Source: Adiantum capillus-veneris
Taxonomy: Eukaryota; Streptophyta; Polypodiopsida; Polypodiales; Pteridaceae
Reading direction: 5' to 3'
NCBI GenBank assembly: GCA_014529385.2
Contig: CM043967.1
Span: 8,090,501 to 8,154,500, forward strand
Length of the DNA stretch: 64,000 bases
Shown here: piece by piece, positions 1-13,137 of the stretch
Position numbering within the stretch: position 1 is the stretch's first letter
Layout of the letters: each line of letters opens with the position of its first letter
Notes under the pieces: generated by a model
Databases searched by the model: none
The model's input: only the letters and a program-made list of their open reading frames with translations
What the model was told of the DNA's origin: nothing
Translations under genes and position numbers: made by a program

Positions 1-2540
1 CACCACTTGTCCAACAACTCTATTGAAACATAGAGAGAAGGAAAGTTCCACCACTTGTCCAGGCTAGGGTCCATGTAAACATGGAGAGAAGGATGATCCA
101 CCATTTGTCGAAGATAGGCTTCATTACAACATGAAGAGAAGCAAGTTGCACCATGTCTCCAAGATGCTAGGATCGATTGAAATACCTTAAACCCACGATA
201 TTTTTTACATCTGGGGCTTAAATTCAAGTTCAACCATTTGTCCAAGCTATTACCCCTAGTAGCATGAATGGTTTGGTCTCAAGATTCACCACTTTTCCAC
301 TCTATGTCACTATATTAAGAAGATCTGGGTGTTAAGATCCACAACTTGTCCAACCTATAAGGCTATATCTTAAAGGTTATTCGTTCTCGCCACTTGGAGT
401 GACCATGCTAGGTTTTACATAGGGGTTTGGTTCCAAGGTCCACCACTTCTCCAAGCTAACTCTATTGAGACATACAGAGAAGCAAAGGTCCACCTCTTGT
501 CCAAGCTAGGGTCCATTGAAACATGGAGAGAAGGATGCTCCACCATTTGTCCAAGATAGGCTCCATTGAAACATGAAGAGAAGCAAGATGCACCATGTAT
601 CCAAGATGCTAGGCTCCACTGAAATACCTTAAACCCATGATATTTCGTACATGGGGGGTTTACATTCAAGGTCCACCACTTGTCCAACCTATTAACCTTA
701 GTAGCATGAGTGGTTTGGTGTCAATATTCACCACTTTTCCTTTCTATGTCATTATATTAAGAAGATCTGGGTTTTAAGGTCCACCACTTGTCCAACCTAT
801 AAGGCTATATCTTAAAGAGTATTCTTTCTCACCATTTGGAATGACCATGATATGTTTCATGGGGGTTTGGTTCCACGGTCCACCACTTGTCCAAGCTAGG
901 CTCCATTGAAACATGCAGAGAAGGATGATCCACCATTTGTGGAAGATAGGCTTCATTGAAACATGAAAAGAAGCAAGCTGGACCATGTCTCCAAGATGCT
1001 AGGATCCATTGAAATACCTTAAACCCACGATATTTTTTACATGTGGGGTTTAAAGTCAAGGTCCACCACTTGTCCAAGCTAACTCTATTGAAACATAGGG
1101 AGAAACAAAGGTCCACCACTTCTCCAAGCTAGGCTCCATTGAAACATGGAGAGAAGGATGCTCCACCATTTGTCCAAGATAGGATCCATTGAAACATGAA
1201 GAGAAGCAAGATCTTACCACTTGGAGTGACCATGATAGGTTTTACATGCGGGTTTGGTTCCAAGGTCCACCACTTGTCCAAGCTAGGGTCCATTGAAACA
1301 TGGAGAGAAGGATGCTCCGCCATTTGTCCAAGATAGGCTCCATTGAAACATGAAGAGAAGCAAGCTGCACCATGTCTCTAAGATGCTAGGCTCAATGGAA
1401 ATACCTTAAACCCATGATATTTTGTACATGGGGGGGTTTACATTCAAGTTCCACCACTTGTCCAACCTATTATCGCTAGTATCATGAGTAAGATTCACCA
1501 TGTTTCCACTCTATGTCATTATAATAAGAAGATGTGGGTGTTAAGACTTGTCTAACCTATAAGGCTATATCTTAAAGGGTATTCTTTCTTGCCACTTGGA
1601 GTGACCATGATAGGTTTTACATGGGGGTTGGGTTCCAAGTTCAACCTCTTGTCCAAGCGAACTCTATTGAAACATAGAGAGAAGCAAAGATCCACCACTT
1701 GTCCAAGCTAGGGTCCATTGAAACATGGAGAGAAGGATGCTCCACCATTTGTCCAAGATAGGCTCCATTGAAACATGAAGAGAAGGAAGTTGCACCATGT
1801 CCCCAAGATGCTAGGCTCCATTGAAATACCTTAAACCCACGATATTTTGTACATGGGGGGTTTACATTCAAGATCCACCACTTGTCCAACCTATTATCTC
1901 TAGTAGCATTAGTGGTTTGGTCTCAAGATTCACTACTTTTCCACTCTATGTCATTATATTAAGAAGATTTGGGTGTTAATGTCCACCACTTGTCCAACCT
2001 ATAAGGCTATATCTTAAACGTTATTCTTTCTCACCACTTAGAGTTACCATGATAGGTTTTACATGGGGGTCTGGTTCCAAGGTCCACCACTTGTCCCAGC
2101 TAACTCTATTGAAACATAGAGAGAACCAAAGGTCAACCACTTGTCCAAGCTAGGCTCCATTGAAACATGGAGAGAAGGATCTTCCACTATTTGTACAAGA
2201 TAGGCTCCATTGAAACATGAAGAGAAGCAGGCTGCACCATGTCGCCAAGATGCTAGGCTGCATTGAAATACCTTAAGCCCACGATATTTCGTACATGGGG
2301 GGTTTACATTCAAGGTCCACTACTTGTGCAACCTATTATCCTTAGTAGCATGAGTGGTTTGGTCTCAAGATTCACCACTTTTCCACTCTATGTTATTATA
2401 GTAAGAAGGTTTGGGTGTTAAGGTCCACCACTTGTCCAACCTATAAGGCTATATCTTAAATGATATTTTTTCTCATCACTTGGAATGTGCATGATATGTT
2501 TTACATGGGGTTTTGTTCCAAGGTCCACCACTTGTCCAAG
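1..2540. repeat. Higher-order tandem array, segment 1
   Basis: About 5.7 units of a ~442-bp tandem repeat. The marker GGCTATATCTT recurs near 361, 803, 2005 and 2447 (spacing 442); one interval (803 to 1563) is irregular because a unit lost sequence. Each unit consists of about eight diverged ~48-82-bp monomers, most opening with a variant of GGTCCACCACTTGTCCA; three adjacent 50-bp monomers end in GAAACAT-GAGAGAAG variants. Short minus-strand frames rich in DKWW occur in each unit but are broken and shifted between units, so I do not read them as genes. The array runs off the left edge of the window. Satellite-like; no known family recognised. Confidence 0.95.
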
Positions 2541-3617
2541 CTAGATCTATTACATATATATTATACTTACAATATTCAACTATATTCCCTACCTATCATG
2601 TCCAGTACCATGGATGCTCTGGCTTTAAGGTCCACCACTTGTCCAACCTATACTCTCTTATGTAAGGGAGATCGTGCTATAAATTCAAAACCTTCCCGCC
2701 TAAATTTAAAATTCAAAATCTTATCGCCTAAATTTAAAATATCCCTCCCAAATTGTGAATATCACGTCTAAATTCTAAAATATCCCGCCCAAATTTTAAA
2801 ATTCTAACTTTTTTATAAAATTTAAATTTTACCACTTAAATTTAAAATATTCCACACGAAATTGATTTTAAATTCAAGTTCATTACAAAAAGATGTTATT
2901 ATCCCACCTAAATTCAAATATGCAAACCTCAAATCATTCTATTGTACATAAATTCAAACAAATTCAAATTAACAAGCCTAAACTGATATTAGTTTGCATA
3001 GATATGAATTTATCACACCTAAATTATGTCGCCATGTTAGAGACAGTGGTTAGAGAATTTGAACAAGGTCCACCACTTGTCCAACCTAGATACCAAGAAG
3101 GATTGAGTGTACAAGGTATTGTTTGGAGGTCCTTATAGTCCACTGGTCTCAAGGTCCACCACTTGTGGTAAGGGTCACCAGAAAGTGTATATGTTCATCC
3201 AAAGAAATACACGTATTTTTGGTGTACATGTCCTAGTTTCAACCATTTATGTCCATTAGGTGTATCACTAAACAACACTACTTTTGTTGAGAAACAGAAG
3301 GTACAATCATATCTACAGATGGATTAATGAAAAATCAGCTCAGCATACATCCAGAACTCGCTACAAGAATCGATTTAAACAGATCACGCAAGTAAGTCTT
3401 CCATTCAAGTTTACTAGTATTACAATGTGCTAGTTATCTGTGATATTTATGTATGTATATATACTATCTGTGCATATCGTAATTAAGTGTAATTGTGTAT
3501 CTATATTATTTATGAGTATTACAATGAAACAACACAAATATACATACATACACATAGATAACACAGACGCACACATACATGACCATGTATTTTCAAGAGA
3601 GAGATAGCAAGGTACAG

Positions 3618-3672
<55 letters not shown>

Positions 3673-4410
3673 CCTGTTTTCACTATGGTTATGTATGTGG
3701 AAGAGAGAAGGACGATGTGTGGGAATATGTGCATGTATTTTCAAGAGAGAGACAGCAAGATAACAGATTTCACTTTGGTTATGTATGTGGAAGAGAGAAA
3801 GACGATGTGTGGGAATATGTGTATGTGTGTGGGAATACTTTAAAACTATGTATCTCTGTCTTTTGACGAGAGAGTGTGTGTGCAAGAAAGAGTTACAGAG
3901 AACCATCTTCTCTATATGGAGAAAGACAAAGAGTGAGAGAGAGAGAAATACCTGTTTTTCCTCTATTCGTGAGGTGTGCAATGTCTCCTGAGAAGAAGCT
4001 ATGCCCTATCCTACCCTTCTGGAAAGCGTTGCGTACGATGCTGTTTCTTTATCTTGTGTGTGAATTGTCAATCATGTGCGCTCCACCTGTGCGTTGTGTA
4101 CGATGCCGGGTTTGCTCCTCTACGGGCGCGTATACTCCAACTATGTACGATCCGCGTGCACTTTTTGTGCCTTTGCTGCTCGCCCGCTTTCTCTGTGTGC
4201 GTTGCTCGTGCGCTCTCTCTGTGCCTAATCTTGATAGGGTTTATTAGAATGCCACGTAAGCTACAAGTACACGTTTTATCATAGGATTAAAAAAACAAAA
4301 GCAGTAGAAAACATTAACCAATTCACACGGCCAAAATTAAAGAAATCATGGTTGAAAAGATGAAAAACATGGTTGAAATCACGGCCGCCCCTTGACCCCG
4401 CCCGGGGCGC
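2541..4410. repeat. Non-array module, copy 1
   Basis: A ~1.85-kb block interrupting the array, repeated with modest divergence at 10,608-12,866. It holds AT-rich DNA with reiterated TCCCGCC(T/C)AAATTT(A)AAA words (about 2,690-2,830), stray copies of the array monomer (about 2,630, 3,066 and 3,153), a TATATATACTATC stretch near 3,457, a GATA/GA microsatellite, and a GC-richer part (about 3,980-4,410). The left junction is monomer 1 followed by GATCTATTACATA; on the right the array restarts in monomer 4 (GCTGCACCATG). The GC-rich part resembles in style the R/U5 of plant LTRs, but no LTR termini or coding domains are visible. Overlapping short frames here are not convincing genes. Confidence 0.8.
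3620..3668. repeat. (GATA)n/(GA)n microsatellite
   Basis: Four GATA units run directly into about 17 GA repeats. The second module copy carries only a decayed version near 12,009-12,036, so the tract differs in length between the two module copies. Confidence 0.95.
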
Positions 4411-7400
4411 TGCACCATGACTCCAAGATGCTAGGCTCCATTGAAATGCCTTAAACCCACGATATTTTGTACATGGGGGGTTTACATTCAAGGTCCACCA
4501 CTTGTCCAACCTATTATCCCTAGTAGCATGAGTGGTTTGGTCTCAAGATTCACCACTTTTACACTCTATGTCATTATATTAAGAAGATCTTAGTGTTAAG
4601 ATCCACCACTTGTCCACCCTATAAGGCTATATCTTAAACGTTATTCTTTCTCACCACTTGGAGTAGCCATGATAGGTTTTACATGGGGGTTTGATTCCAA
4701 GGTCCACCACTTGTCCAAGCTAGGCTCCATTGAAACATGGAGAGAAGAATGCTCCACCATTTGTCCAAGATAGGCTACATAGAAACATGAAGAGAAGCAA
4801 GCTGCACCATGTCTGCAAGATGCTAGGCTCCATTGAAATACCTTAAACCCATGATATTTCGTACAAGGGGGATTTACATTCAAGGTCCACCACTTGTCCA
4901 ACCTATTATCCTTAGTAGCATGAGTGGTTTGGTCTCAAGATTCACCACTTTTTCACTCTATGTCATTATATTAAGAAGATCTAGGTTTTAAGGTCGACCA
5001 CTTGTCCAACCTATAAGGCTATATCTTAAAGGGTATTCTTTCTCACCACTTGAAATAACCATCATATGTTTTACATGGGGGATTGGTTCCAAGGTCCACC
5101 ACTTGTACAACCTAACTCTATTGAAACATAGAGAGAAGCAAAGGTCCACCACTTGTCCAGGCTAGGGTCCATGTAAACATGGAGAGAAGGATGATCCACC
5201 ATTTGTCGAAGATAGGCTTCATTACAACATGAAGAGAAGCAAGTTGCACCATGTCTCCAAGATGCTAGGATAGATTGAAATACCTTAAACCCACGATATT
5301 TCATACATGGGGGGTTTACATTCAAGGTCCACCACTTGTCCAACCTATTATCCTTAGTAGCATGAGTGGTTTGGTCTCAAGATTCACCACTTTTCCACTC
5401 TATGTCATTATATTCAGAAGATCTGGGTTTTAAGGTCGACCACTTGTCCAACCTATAAGGCTATATCTTAAAGGGTATTCTTTCTCACTACTTGGAATGA
5501 CCATGATATGTTTTACATGGGGGTTTGGTTCCAAGGTCCACCACTTGTCCAACAACTCTATTGAAACATAGAGAGAAGCAAAGGTCCACCACTTATCCAG
5601 GCTAGGCTCCATTGAAAAATGGAGAGAAGGATGATCCACCATTTGTCGAAGATAGGCTTCATTGGAACATGAAGAGAAGCAAGCTGCACCATTTCTCCAA
5701 GATGCTAGGATGCATTGAAAAACCTTAAACCCACGATATTTTCAAGGTCAACCACTTGTCCAAGCTATTATCCCTACTAGCATAAGTGGTTTGGTCTCAA
5801 GATTCACCACTTTTCCACTCTATGTCATTATATTAAGAAGATGTGGGTGTTAAGGTCCACCACTTGTCCAACCTATATGGCTATATCTTAAAGGGTATTC
5901 TTCTCGCCACTTGGAGTGACCATGATAGGTTTTACATGGAGGTTTGGTTCCAAGGTCGACCACTTGTCCAAGCTAACTCTAATAAAACATAGAGAGAAGC
6001 AAAGGTCCACCACTTGTCTAAGCTAGAATCCATTGAAACATGGAGAGAAGGATGCTCCACCATTTGTCCCAGATAGGCTCCATTGAAACATGAAGAGAAG
6101 CAAGCTGCACCATGTCTCCAAGATGCTAGGCTCCATTGAAATACCTTAAACCCATGATATTTCGTACATGGGGGGTTTACATTCAAGGTCCACCACTTTT
6201 CCAACCTATTATCCTTAGTAGCATGAGTGGTTTGGTCTCAAGATTCACCACTTTTCCACTCTATGTCATTAAATTAAGAAGATCTGGGTTTTAAGGTCGA
6301 CCATTTGTCTAACCTATAAGGCTATATCTTAAGGGTATTCTTTCTCACCACTTGGAATGACCATGATATGTTTTACATGGGGGTTTGGTTCCAAGCTCCA
6401 CCACTTGTCCAAGCTAACTCTATTGAAACATAGAGAGAAGCAAAGGTCCTCCACTTGTCCAAGCTAGGCTCCATTGAAACATGGAGAGAAGGATGATCCA
6501 CCATTTGTCAAAGATAGGATTCATTGAAACATGAAAAGAAGCAAGTTGCACCATGTCTCCAAGATGCTAGGATCCATTGAAATACCTTAAACCCACGATA
6601 TTTTTTACATTGGGCCTTAAAGTCAAGGTCAACCACTTGTCCAAGCTATTATCTCTAGTAGCATGAGTGGTTTGGTTTCAAGATTCACCACTTTTCTACT
6701 CTATGTCATTATATTAAGAAGATGTGGTTGTTAAGGTTGACCACTTGTCCAACCTATAAGGGTATTATTTCTCACAACTTAAAATGTCCATGATATGTTT
6801 TACATGGGGGTTTGGTTCCAAGGTCCACCACTTATCCAAGCTAACTCTATTCTTCTCATAGAGAGAAGAAAGGTCCACCATTTGTCCAAGCTAAGCTCCA
6901 TTGAAACATGGAGAGAAGGATGCTCCATCATTTGTCGAAGGTAACTGTAATGAAACATGTGGGGTTTACATTCAAAATCCACCACTTGTACAATCTATTA
7001 TCGCTAGTAGCTTGAGTGGTTTGGTCTCAAGATTCATCACTTTTTCACTCTATGTCATTATATTAAGAATATCTGGGTGTTAAGGTCCACCACTTGTCCA
7101 ACCTATAAGGCTATATCTTAAAGGTTATTCTTTCTCACCACTTGGACTGACCATGATACGTTTTAAATGGGGGTTTGTTTCCAAGGTCCACCACTTGTCC
7201 AAGCTAACTATATTGAAACATAGAGAGAAGAAAAGGTCCACCACTTGTCCAAGCTAAGCTCCATTGAAACATGGAGAGAAGGATGCTCCACCACTTGTCC
7301 AAGATAGGCTCCATTGAAACATGAAGAGAAGCAAGCTGCACCATGTCTCCAAGATGCTAGGCTCCATGAAAATACCTTAAACCTACGATATTTCGTACAT

Positions 7401-8383
7401 GGGGGGGTTTACATTCAAGGTCCACCACTTGTCCAACCTATTATCTCTAGTAGCATGAGTAAGATTCACCACGTTTCCACTCTATGTCATTATAATAAGA
7501 AGATCTGGGTGTTAAGGTCCACCACTTGTCCAACCTATAAGGCTATATCTTAAAGGGTATTCTTTCTCGCCACTTGGAGTGACCATGATAGATTTTACAT
7601 GGGGGTTTGGTTCCAAGGTCCACCACTTGTCCAAGCTAACTCTATTGAAACATGGAGAGAAGCAAAGGTCCACCACTTGTCCAAGCTAGGCTCCATTGAA
7701 ACATGGAGAGAAGGATGCTCTACCATTTGTTCAAGATAGGCTCCATTGAAATACCTTAAACCCATGATATTTCGTACATGGGGGGTTTACTTTCAAGATC
7801 CACCACTTGTCCAACCTATTATCTCTAGTAGCATTAGTGGTTTGGTCTTAAGATTCACCACGTTTCCACTCTATGTCATTATATTAAGAATTTTTGGGTG
7901 TTAAGGTCCACCACTTGTCCAACCTATAAGGCTATATCTTAAAGGGTATTATTTCTCACCACTGGGAATGACCATGATAGGTTTTACATGGGGGTTTGGT
8001 TCCAAGGTCCACCACTTTTTCAAGCAACTTTATTGAAACATAGAGAGAAGCAAAGGTCCACCACTTGTCCAGGCTAGGGTCCATTGAAACATGGAGAGAA
8101 GGATGGTCCACCATTTATCCAAGATAGGCTACATTGAAACATGAAGAGAAGCAAGCTGCACCATGTCTCGAAGATGCTAGGATCCATTGAAATACCTTAA
8201 ACCCATGATATTTTGTACATGTGGGGTTTAAATTCAAGGTCAACCACTTGTCTAAGCTATTATCCCTAGTAGCATGAGTGGTTTGGTCTCAAGATTCACC
8301 ACTTTTCCACTCTATGTCATTATATTAAGAAGATCTGGGTGTTAAGATCCACAACTTGTCCAACCTATAAGGCTATATCTTAA
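4411..8383. repeat. Higher-order tandem array, segment 2
   Basis: About nine further units of the ~442-bp repeat with the same monomer order as segment 1. Individual units carry small deletions (for example a shortened unit near 6,840-6,970 and another near 7,735-7,760). The segment ends inside the ...GGCTATATCTTAA word at the left border of the transposon at 8,384, which splits one unit. Confidence 0.95.
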
Positions 8384-9695
8384 CAATAGAATGGTAACCT
8401 AATAGGACATAAAAGTGTCCTTTCAGGGTTTTGGGAAAAATTTCCAAAACCATAGTAGATCCACTCATTTTGAAAAATCATTTCATGAGCTTATAGCTCA
8501 ATAACTATTACATATGGAAAAAATAAGAAACTTGTAATTTTTCTCATTCCTTGGTCACTACAAGCCTCCAAAGTTGATGGACCAGTGCATTTTGCCCAAA
8601 ACAACAATTTCTTACGGTTGATTGCATATAAATAAGAGTGGAGATTTTTGTAGGACATGAGATAAAATGCTCCGTTAACTTCAATGGGTTGGTGACCCAA
8701 ACATATGGTTGCTTTTACCTCACTAATTTTTTTTTGGGCAAAACAAATAGGTACAAAAAAGTTGCATTTTTGCCATTCTGCAGACCTATCATCAAAGTTT
8801 CTATAGTCACGCTCAATACAGATACTATATACATGTTTTCTTAGTTCCCTTTGGGCCTATGGATTCAAAAGGAGCCATGTAGCATGTCAAAAGGATAATG
8901 GATATCTTACAATTGGAACCTTGGGGGCAATGATAAAGTGCTAAATACAGCAAACATGAAAAAACTGGGTTTAGCATTATAACCTCTAGAAACCCATAGA
9001 AACTACTCAATATCTAGCCAAGTTTGTAGTCTATGATTAGATATGGTCACTACCTACAAAATACACACAATTGGCCTAAGAAACTAGCAATATTGAGAAA
9101 GTTATACTTGCTACTCTAAAATGTATCATATTCTTCAGCAATCAAAAAACTCAACCATCATCATATACTACGCTATATAGCATATTAGGTCCCCCAAAAT
9201 TCAAGGAAGATTAGCTTTATGTTATACATTACACTTACACAATCAAAATTGAATTTGAATATCAAGAAAGCCACCCAAAAAATCATAAAAGTGTTAATTT
9301 TGGCCAAAAGACAGGATTATGCAATTCTTGTAAATTGGTCATAACTTTCAATTTTAACACTTAGCTCTCCCTACAAGCATCAAAACATGTTGAGAACTAT
9401 GAAGGCCTAACCTCTAGCCATCTCAACCTCACAAACATGAAGTTTAGAGTGGTATAGTTGCCAAAATTTGAAAAAAAGCCAAAAACAGGACCCGTTTTTT
9501 CACACAGTTTAGGTTCAAAAATGTTGTGCAAGAGTAAGGTTAATGGTGAGATCGATCAGCTCAGAAGTCAACTTTGTGGAAATATAGCACCTAGAAATTC
9601 ATTTTCATACTCTTCCAATAATTCAAGCAAAATGGTCACATAACAGGACACAAAAGTGTCCAAGGACATAAAAGTGTCCTGTTACCATTCTAGTG
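8384..9695. mobile_element. Non-autonomous TIR DNA transposon (CACTA-like ends)
   Basis: A 1,312-bp insertion in the array. Its ends are near-perfect inverted repeats: left CAATAGAATGGTAAC, right (reverse complement) CACTAGAATGGTAAC, 14 of 15 matching. Both sides are flanked by TTAA (8,380-8,383 and 9,696-9,699), and joining the flanks recreates the uninterrupted array sequence CTTAAAG(T/G)GTATTC, so TTAA is the apparent target duplication. Subterminal boxes GGACATAAAAGTGTCC and GGACACAAAAGTGTCC occur once at the left and twice at the right end. The interior is AT-rich without a transposase. The CACTA start and subterminal repeats suggest the CACTA group, but that group usually makes a 3-bp duplication, so the superfamily remains uncertain. 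Confidence 0.85.
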
Positions 9696-10607
9696 TTAAA
9701 GTGTATTCTTTCTCGCCACTTGGAGTGACCATGATAGGTTTTACATGGGGGTTTGGTTGCAAGGTCCACCACTTGTCCAAGATAACTCTATTGAAACATA
9801 GAGAGAAGCAAAGGTCCACCACTTGTCCAAGGTAGGGTCCATTGAAACATGGAGAGAAGGATGCTCCACCATTTGTCCAAGATAGGCTCCATTGAAACAT
9901 GAAGAGAAGCAAGCTGCACCATGTATCCAAGATGATAGGCTCCATTGAAATACCTTAAACCCACGATATTTCATACATGGGGGTTTTACATTCAAGGTCC
10001 ACCACTTGTCCAACCTATTATCGCTAGTAGAATGAGTGGTTTGGTCTCAAGATTCACCACTTTTCCAATCTATGTCATTATATTAAGAAGATCTGTGTGT
10101 TAAGGTCCACCACTTGTCCAACCTATAAGGCTATATCTTAAAGGTTATTCTTTCTCGCCACTTGGAGTGACCATGATAGGTTTTACATGGGGGTTTGGTT
10201 CCAAGGTCCACCACTTGTCCAAGCTAGGCTCCATTGAAACATGGAGAGAAGGATGCTCCACCATTTGTCCAAGATAGGATCCATTGAAACATGAAGAGAA
10301 GCAAGCTGCACCATGGCTCCATTGAAATACCTTAAGCCCACAATATTTAGTAAATGGGGGGTTTACATTCAAGGTCCACCACTTGTCCAACCTATTATCC
10401 TTAGTAGCATGAGTGGTTTGGTCTAAAGATTCACCACTTTTCCACTCTATGTCATTATAGTAAGAAGGTTTGGGTGTTAAGGTCCACCACTTGTCCAACC
10501 TATAAGGGTATATCTTAAATGATATTTTTTCTCACCACTTGGAATGTGCATGATATGTTTTACATGGGGTTTTGTTCCAAGGTCCACCACTTGTCCAAGC
10601 TGGATCT
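9696..10607. repeat. Higher-order tandem array, segment 3
   Basis: About two more ~442-bp units following the transposon. The segment ends with the same monomer 1/GATCTATTACATA boundary seen at 2,541, showing that the array-module boundary itself was duplicated. Confidence 0.93.
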
Positions 10608-12866
10608 ATTACATATATATTGAATAATTTCCAAAATTCCTAAATGTGTGTTTTAACATCTTCAAAAGGCCAAAATGACCTATGAAACCAATACGTTAGA
10701 AACTTGTGAATTTGGTACTGTGTCTAAGTACCAAATAAAAACGAGATACTAAAATGAATCTAGAAGTGCTACTAGCTGGAACTCTGTGGGGTATATGTGA
10801 GCACTGATACAATGGGTGCCCAATACAAGAGAAAGATACAATGGCTGATGGATCCATCCTCATCTTTACTCAAGATGTTGAGATAGTAAGGCTTGAATCC
10901 TTTGTTGTAGTCTCCGTTGATGCTGTGAAGCTCCTCTCCTCAGTCACAGGTGTCTTGATCTCCCTAGTTTCAATGGTCGATCAATGAGAGTACCGCGGGT
11001 TGAGCTAATATTCAACTAGATTCCCTACCTATCAGTAGCATGGATGCTCTGGCTTTAAGGTCCACCACTTGTCCAACCTATACTCTCTTATGTAAGGGAG
11101 ATCGTGCTATAAATTCAAAACCTTCCCGCCTAAATTTAAAATATCTCTCCCAAATTTTAAATATCCCGCCTAAATTTTAAAATATCCCGCCCAAATTTTA
11201 AAATTCAAACTTTTTTATAAAATTTATATTTTACCGCTTAAATTTAAAATTCCATGCAAAATTGATTTTAAATTCAAGTTTACCACAAAAAGATTTCATT
11301 ATCCCACCTAAATTCAAATATGCAAACCTCAAATCATTATATTGTACATAAATTCAAACAAATTCAAATTAACAAGCCTAAACTGATATAAGTTTGCATA
11401 GATATGAATTTATCACACCTAAATTATGTCGCCATGTTAGAGAGAGTGGTTAGAGAATTTGAACAAGGTCCACCACTTGTCCAACCTAGATACCAAGAAG
11501 GATTGAGTGTACAAGGTATTGTTTGGAGGTCCTTATAGTCCACTGGTCTCAAGGTCCACCACTTGTGGTAAGGGTCACCAAAAAGTGTATATATTCATCC
11601 AAAGAAATACACGTATTTTTGGTGTACATGTCCTAGTTTCAACCATTTATGTCCATTAGGTATATCACTAAACAACACTAATTTTGTTGAGAAACAGAAG
11701 TTACAATCATATCTACAAATGGATTAGTGGAAAATCAGCTCAGCATACATCCAGAACTCGCTACAAGAATCGACATTAACAGATCACGCAAGTAAGTCTT
11801 CCATTCAAGTTTACTAGTATTACAATGTATTAGTTATCTGTGATGTTTATGTATGTATATATACTATGTGTGCATATCATAATTAAGTGTAATTGTGTAT
11901 CTACATTATGTATGAGTATTATAATGAAACAACACGAATATACATACATACACATAGATAACACATACATGAGCATGTATTTTCAAGAGAGAGATAACAA
12001 GATACAGAGATAGATAGATACAGAAAGAGAGAGAGAGGAGAAGGAGAAATACGTATTTTCTAGAGAGAGGAGAGAGAGAAAGATAACAGATTTCACTGTG
12101 TTTATGTATGTAGAAGGGAGGAAGATGATGTATGGGAATATGTGCATGTATTTTTAAGAGAGAGACAACAAGATAACAGATTTCACTGTGGTTATGTATG
12201 TGGAAGAGAGGAAGACGATGTGTGGGAATACTTTTAAACTATGTATGTGGAAGAGAGAAAGACGATGTGTGGGAATATGTGTATGTGTGTGGGAATACTT
12301 TTAAACTATGTATCTATGTCTATTGACGAGAGAGTGTGTGTGCAAGAAAGAGTTACAGAGAACCATCTTCTCTATATGGAGAAAGATAGAGAGTGAGAGA
12401 GAGAGAAATACCTGTTGTTCCTCTATTCGTGAGGTGTGCAATGTCTCCTGAGAAGAAGCTATGCCCGATCCTGCCCTTCTGGAAAGCGTTGTGTACGATG
12501 CTGTTTCTTTATCTTGTGCGTGAATTGTCAATCATGTGCACTCCACCTGTGCGTTGTGTACGATGCCGGGTTTGCTCCTCTACGCGCACGTATACTCCAA
12601 CTGTGTGTGATCCGCGTGTGCTTTCTGTGCATTTGCTGCTCTCCTGCTTTCTCTGTGTGCGTTGCTCGTGCGCTCTCTCTGTGCCTAATCTTGATAGGGT
12701 TTATTAGAATGCCACGTAAGCTACAAGTCTACGTTTTATCATAGGATTAAAAAAAACAAAAGCAGTATAAAACATTAACCAATTCACATGGCCAAAATTA
12801 AAGAAATCATGGTTGAAAAGATGCAAAACATGGTTGAAATCACGGCCACCCCTTGACCCCGCCCGG
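10608..12866. repeat. Non-array module, copy 2
   Basis: Second copy of the module at 2,541-4,410. It shares the E2F-like TCCCGCC/AAATTT block (about 11,127-11,250), the stray monomers at about 11,055, 11,466 and 11,553, and the GC-rich end (about 12,440-12,866). It differs by a ~385-bp extra segment (10,622-11,006), a decayed GA tract and reiterated GGAAGAGAG/GACGATGTGTGGGAATA words between 12,110 and 12,300. Past CCCCGCCCGG (about 12,866) the two copies part: copy 1 returns to the array, copy 2 continues into unique sequence. Confidence 0.8.
10622..11006. other. Segment present only in module copy 2
   Basis: About 385 bp between ACATATATATT and AATATTCAACT that is absent from module copy 1, where these words are separated by only a few bases. 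No coding frame, inverted-repeat ends or clear target duplication is visible. It could be an insertion in copy 2 or a deletion in copy 1. Confidence 0.6.
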
Positions 12867-13137
12867 ACAATATCCCAAAATCAGCCTCCCAAGCCCCGCC
12901 ATCGAGAGTGCTATATTCCACATCCCCATCAAGAGCTCTACCCTCAAACCTCACGTGGAAGCGCTGCCTCGCCGAATGCACCCCATTGTGGCATTGCCCT
13001 AAGACCACGCATCTAGAGTGCTAAATGGGAACATTCTTTATTAGTGAAATTTTGAACATAAATTATATTTAGCATATACTTAAATATAATACAAATGGCC
13101 AAAAACTCAAGAATATTCTCACCTACAAGGCACTACA
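12867..13137. other. Unique sequence between module and ORF
   Basis: GC-richer DNA (12,867-13,020) grading into AT-rich sequence with TATATTTAGCATATA (about 13,060). It could hold upstream sequence of the next ORF; no promoter element can be assigned with confidence. Confidence 0.4.

Noticed and set aside
3430-4284. Overlapping 68-183-codon frames on both strands in the module (also 12,301-12,744)
   Set aside because: Driven by GA/CT-rich low complexity; overlapping frames on both strands and different breaks in the second copy argue against coding.
415-10498. Many minus-strand frames of 60-117 codons with DKWWT and VSMEPSLDKWW motifs
   Set aside because: They are translations of the 50-bp monomers; frames break or shift from unit to unit, no conserved start or stop, no codon bias. 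Read as satellite by-products.
1-12866. CRISPR-like array
   Set aside because: Regular repeats, but the tails are diverged copies of each other rather than unique spacers, the units nest at 442 bp, and this is plant DNA.
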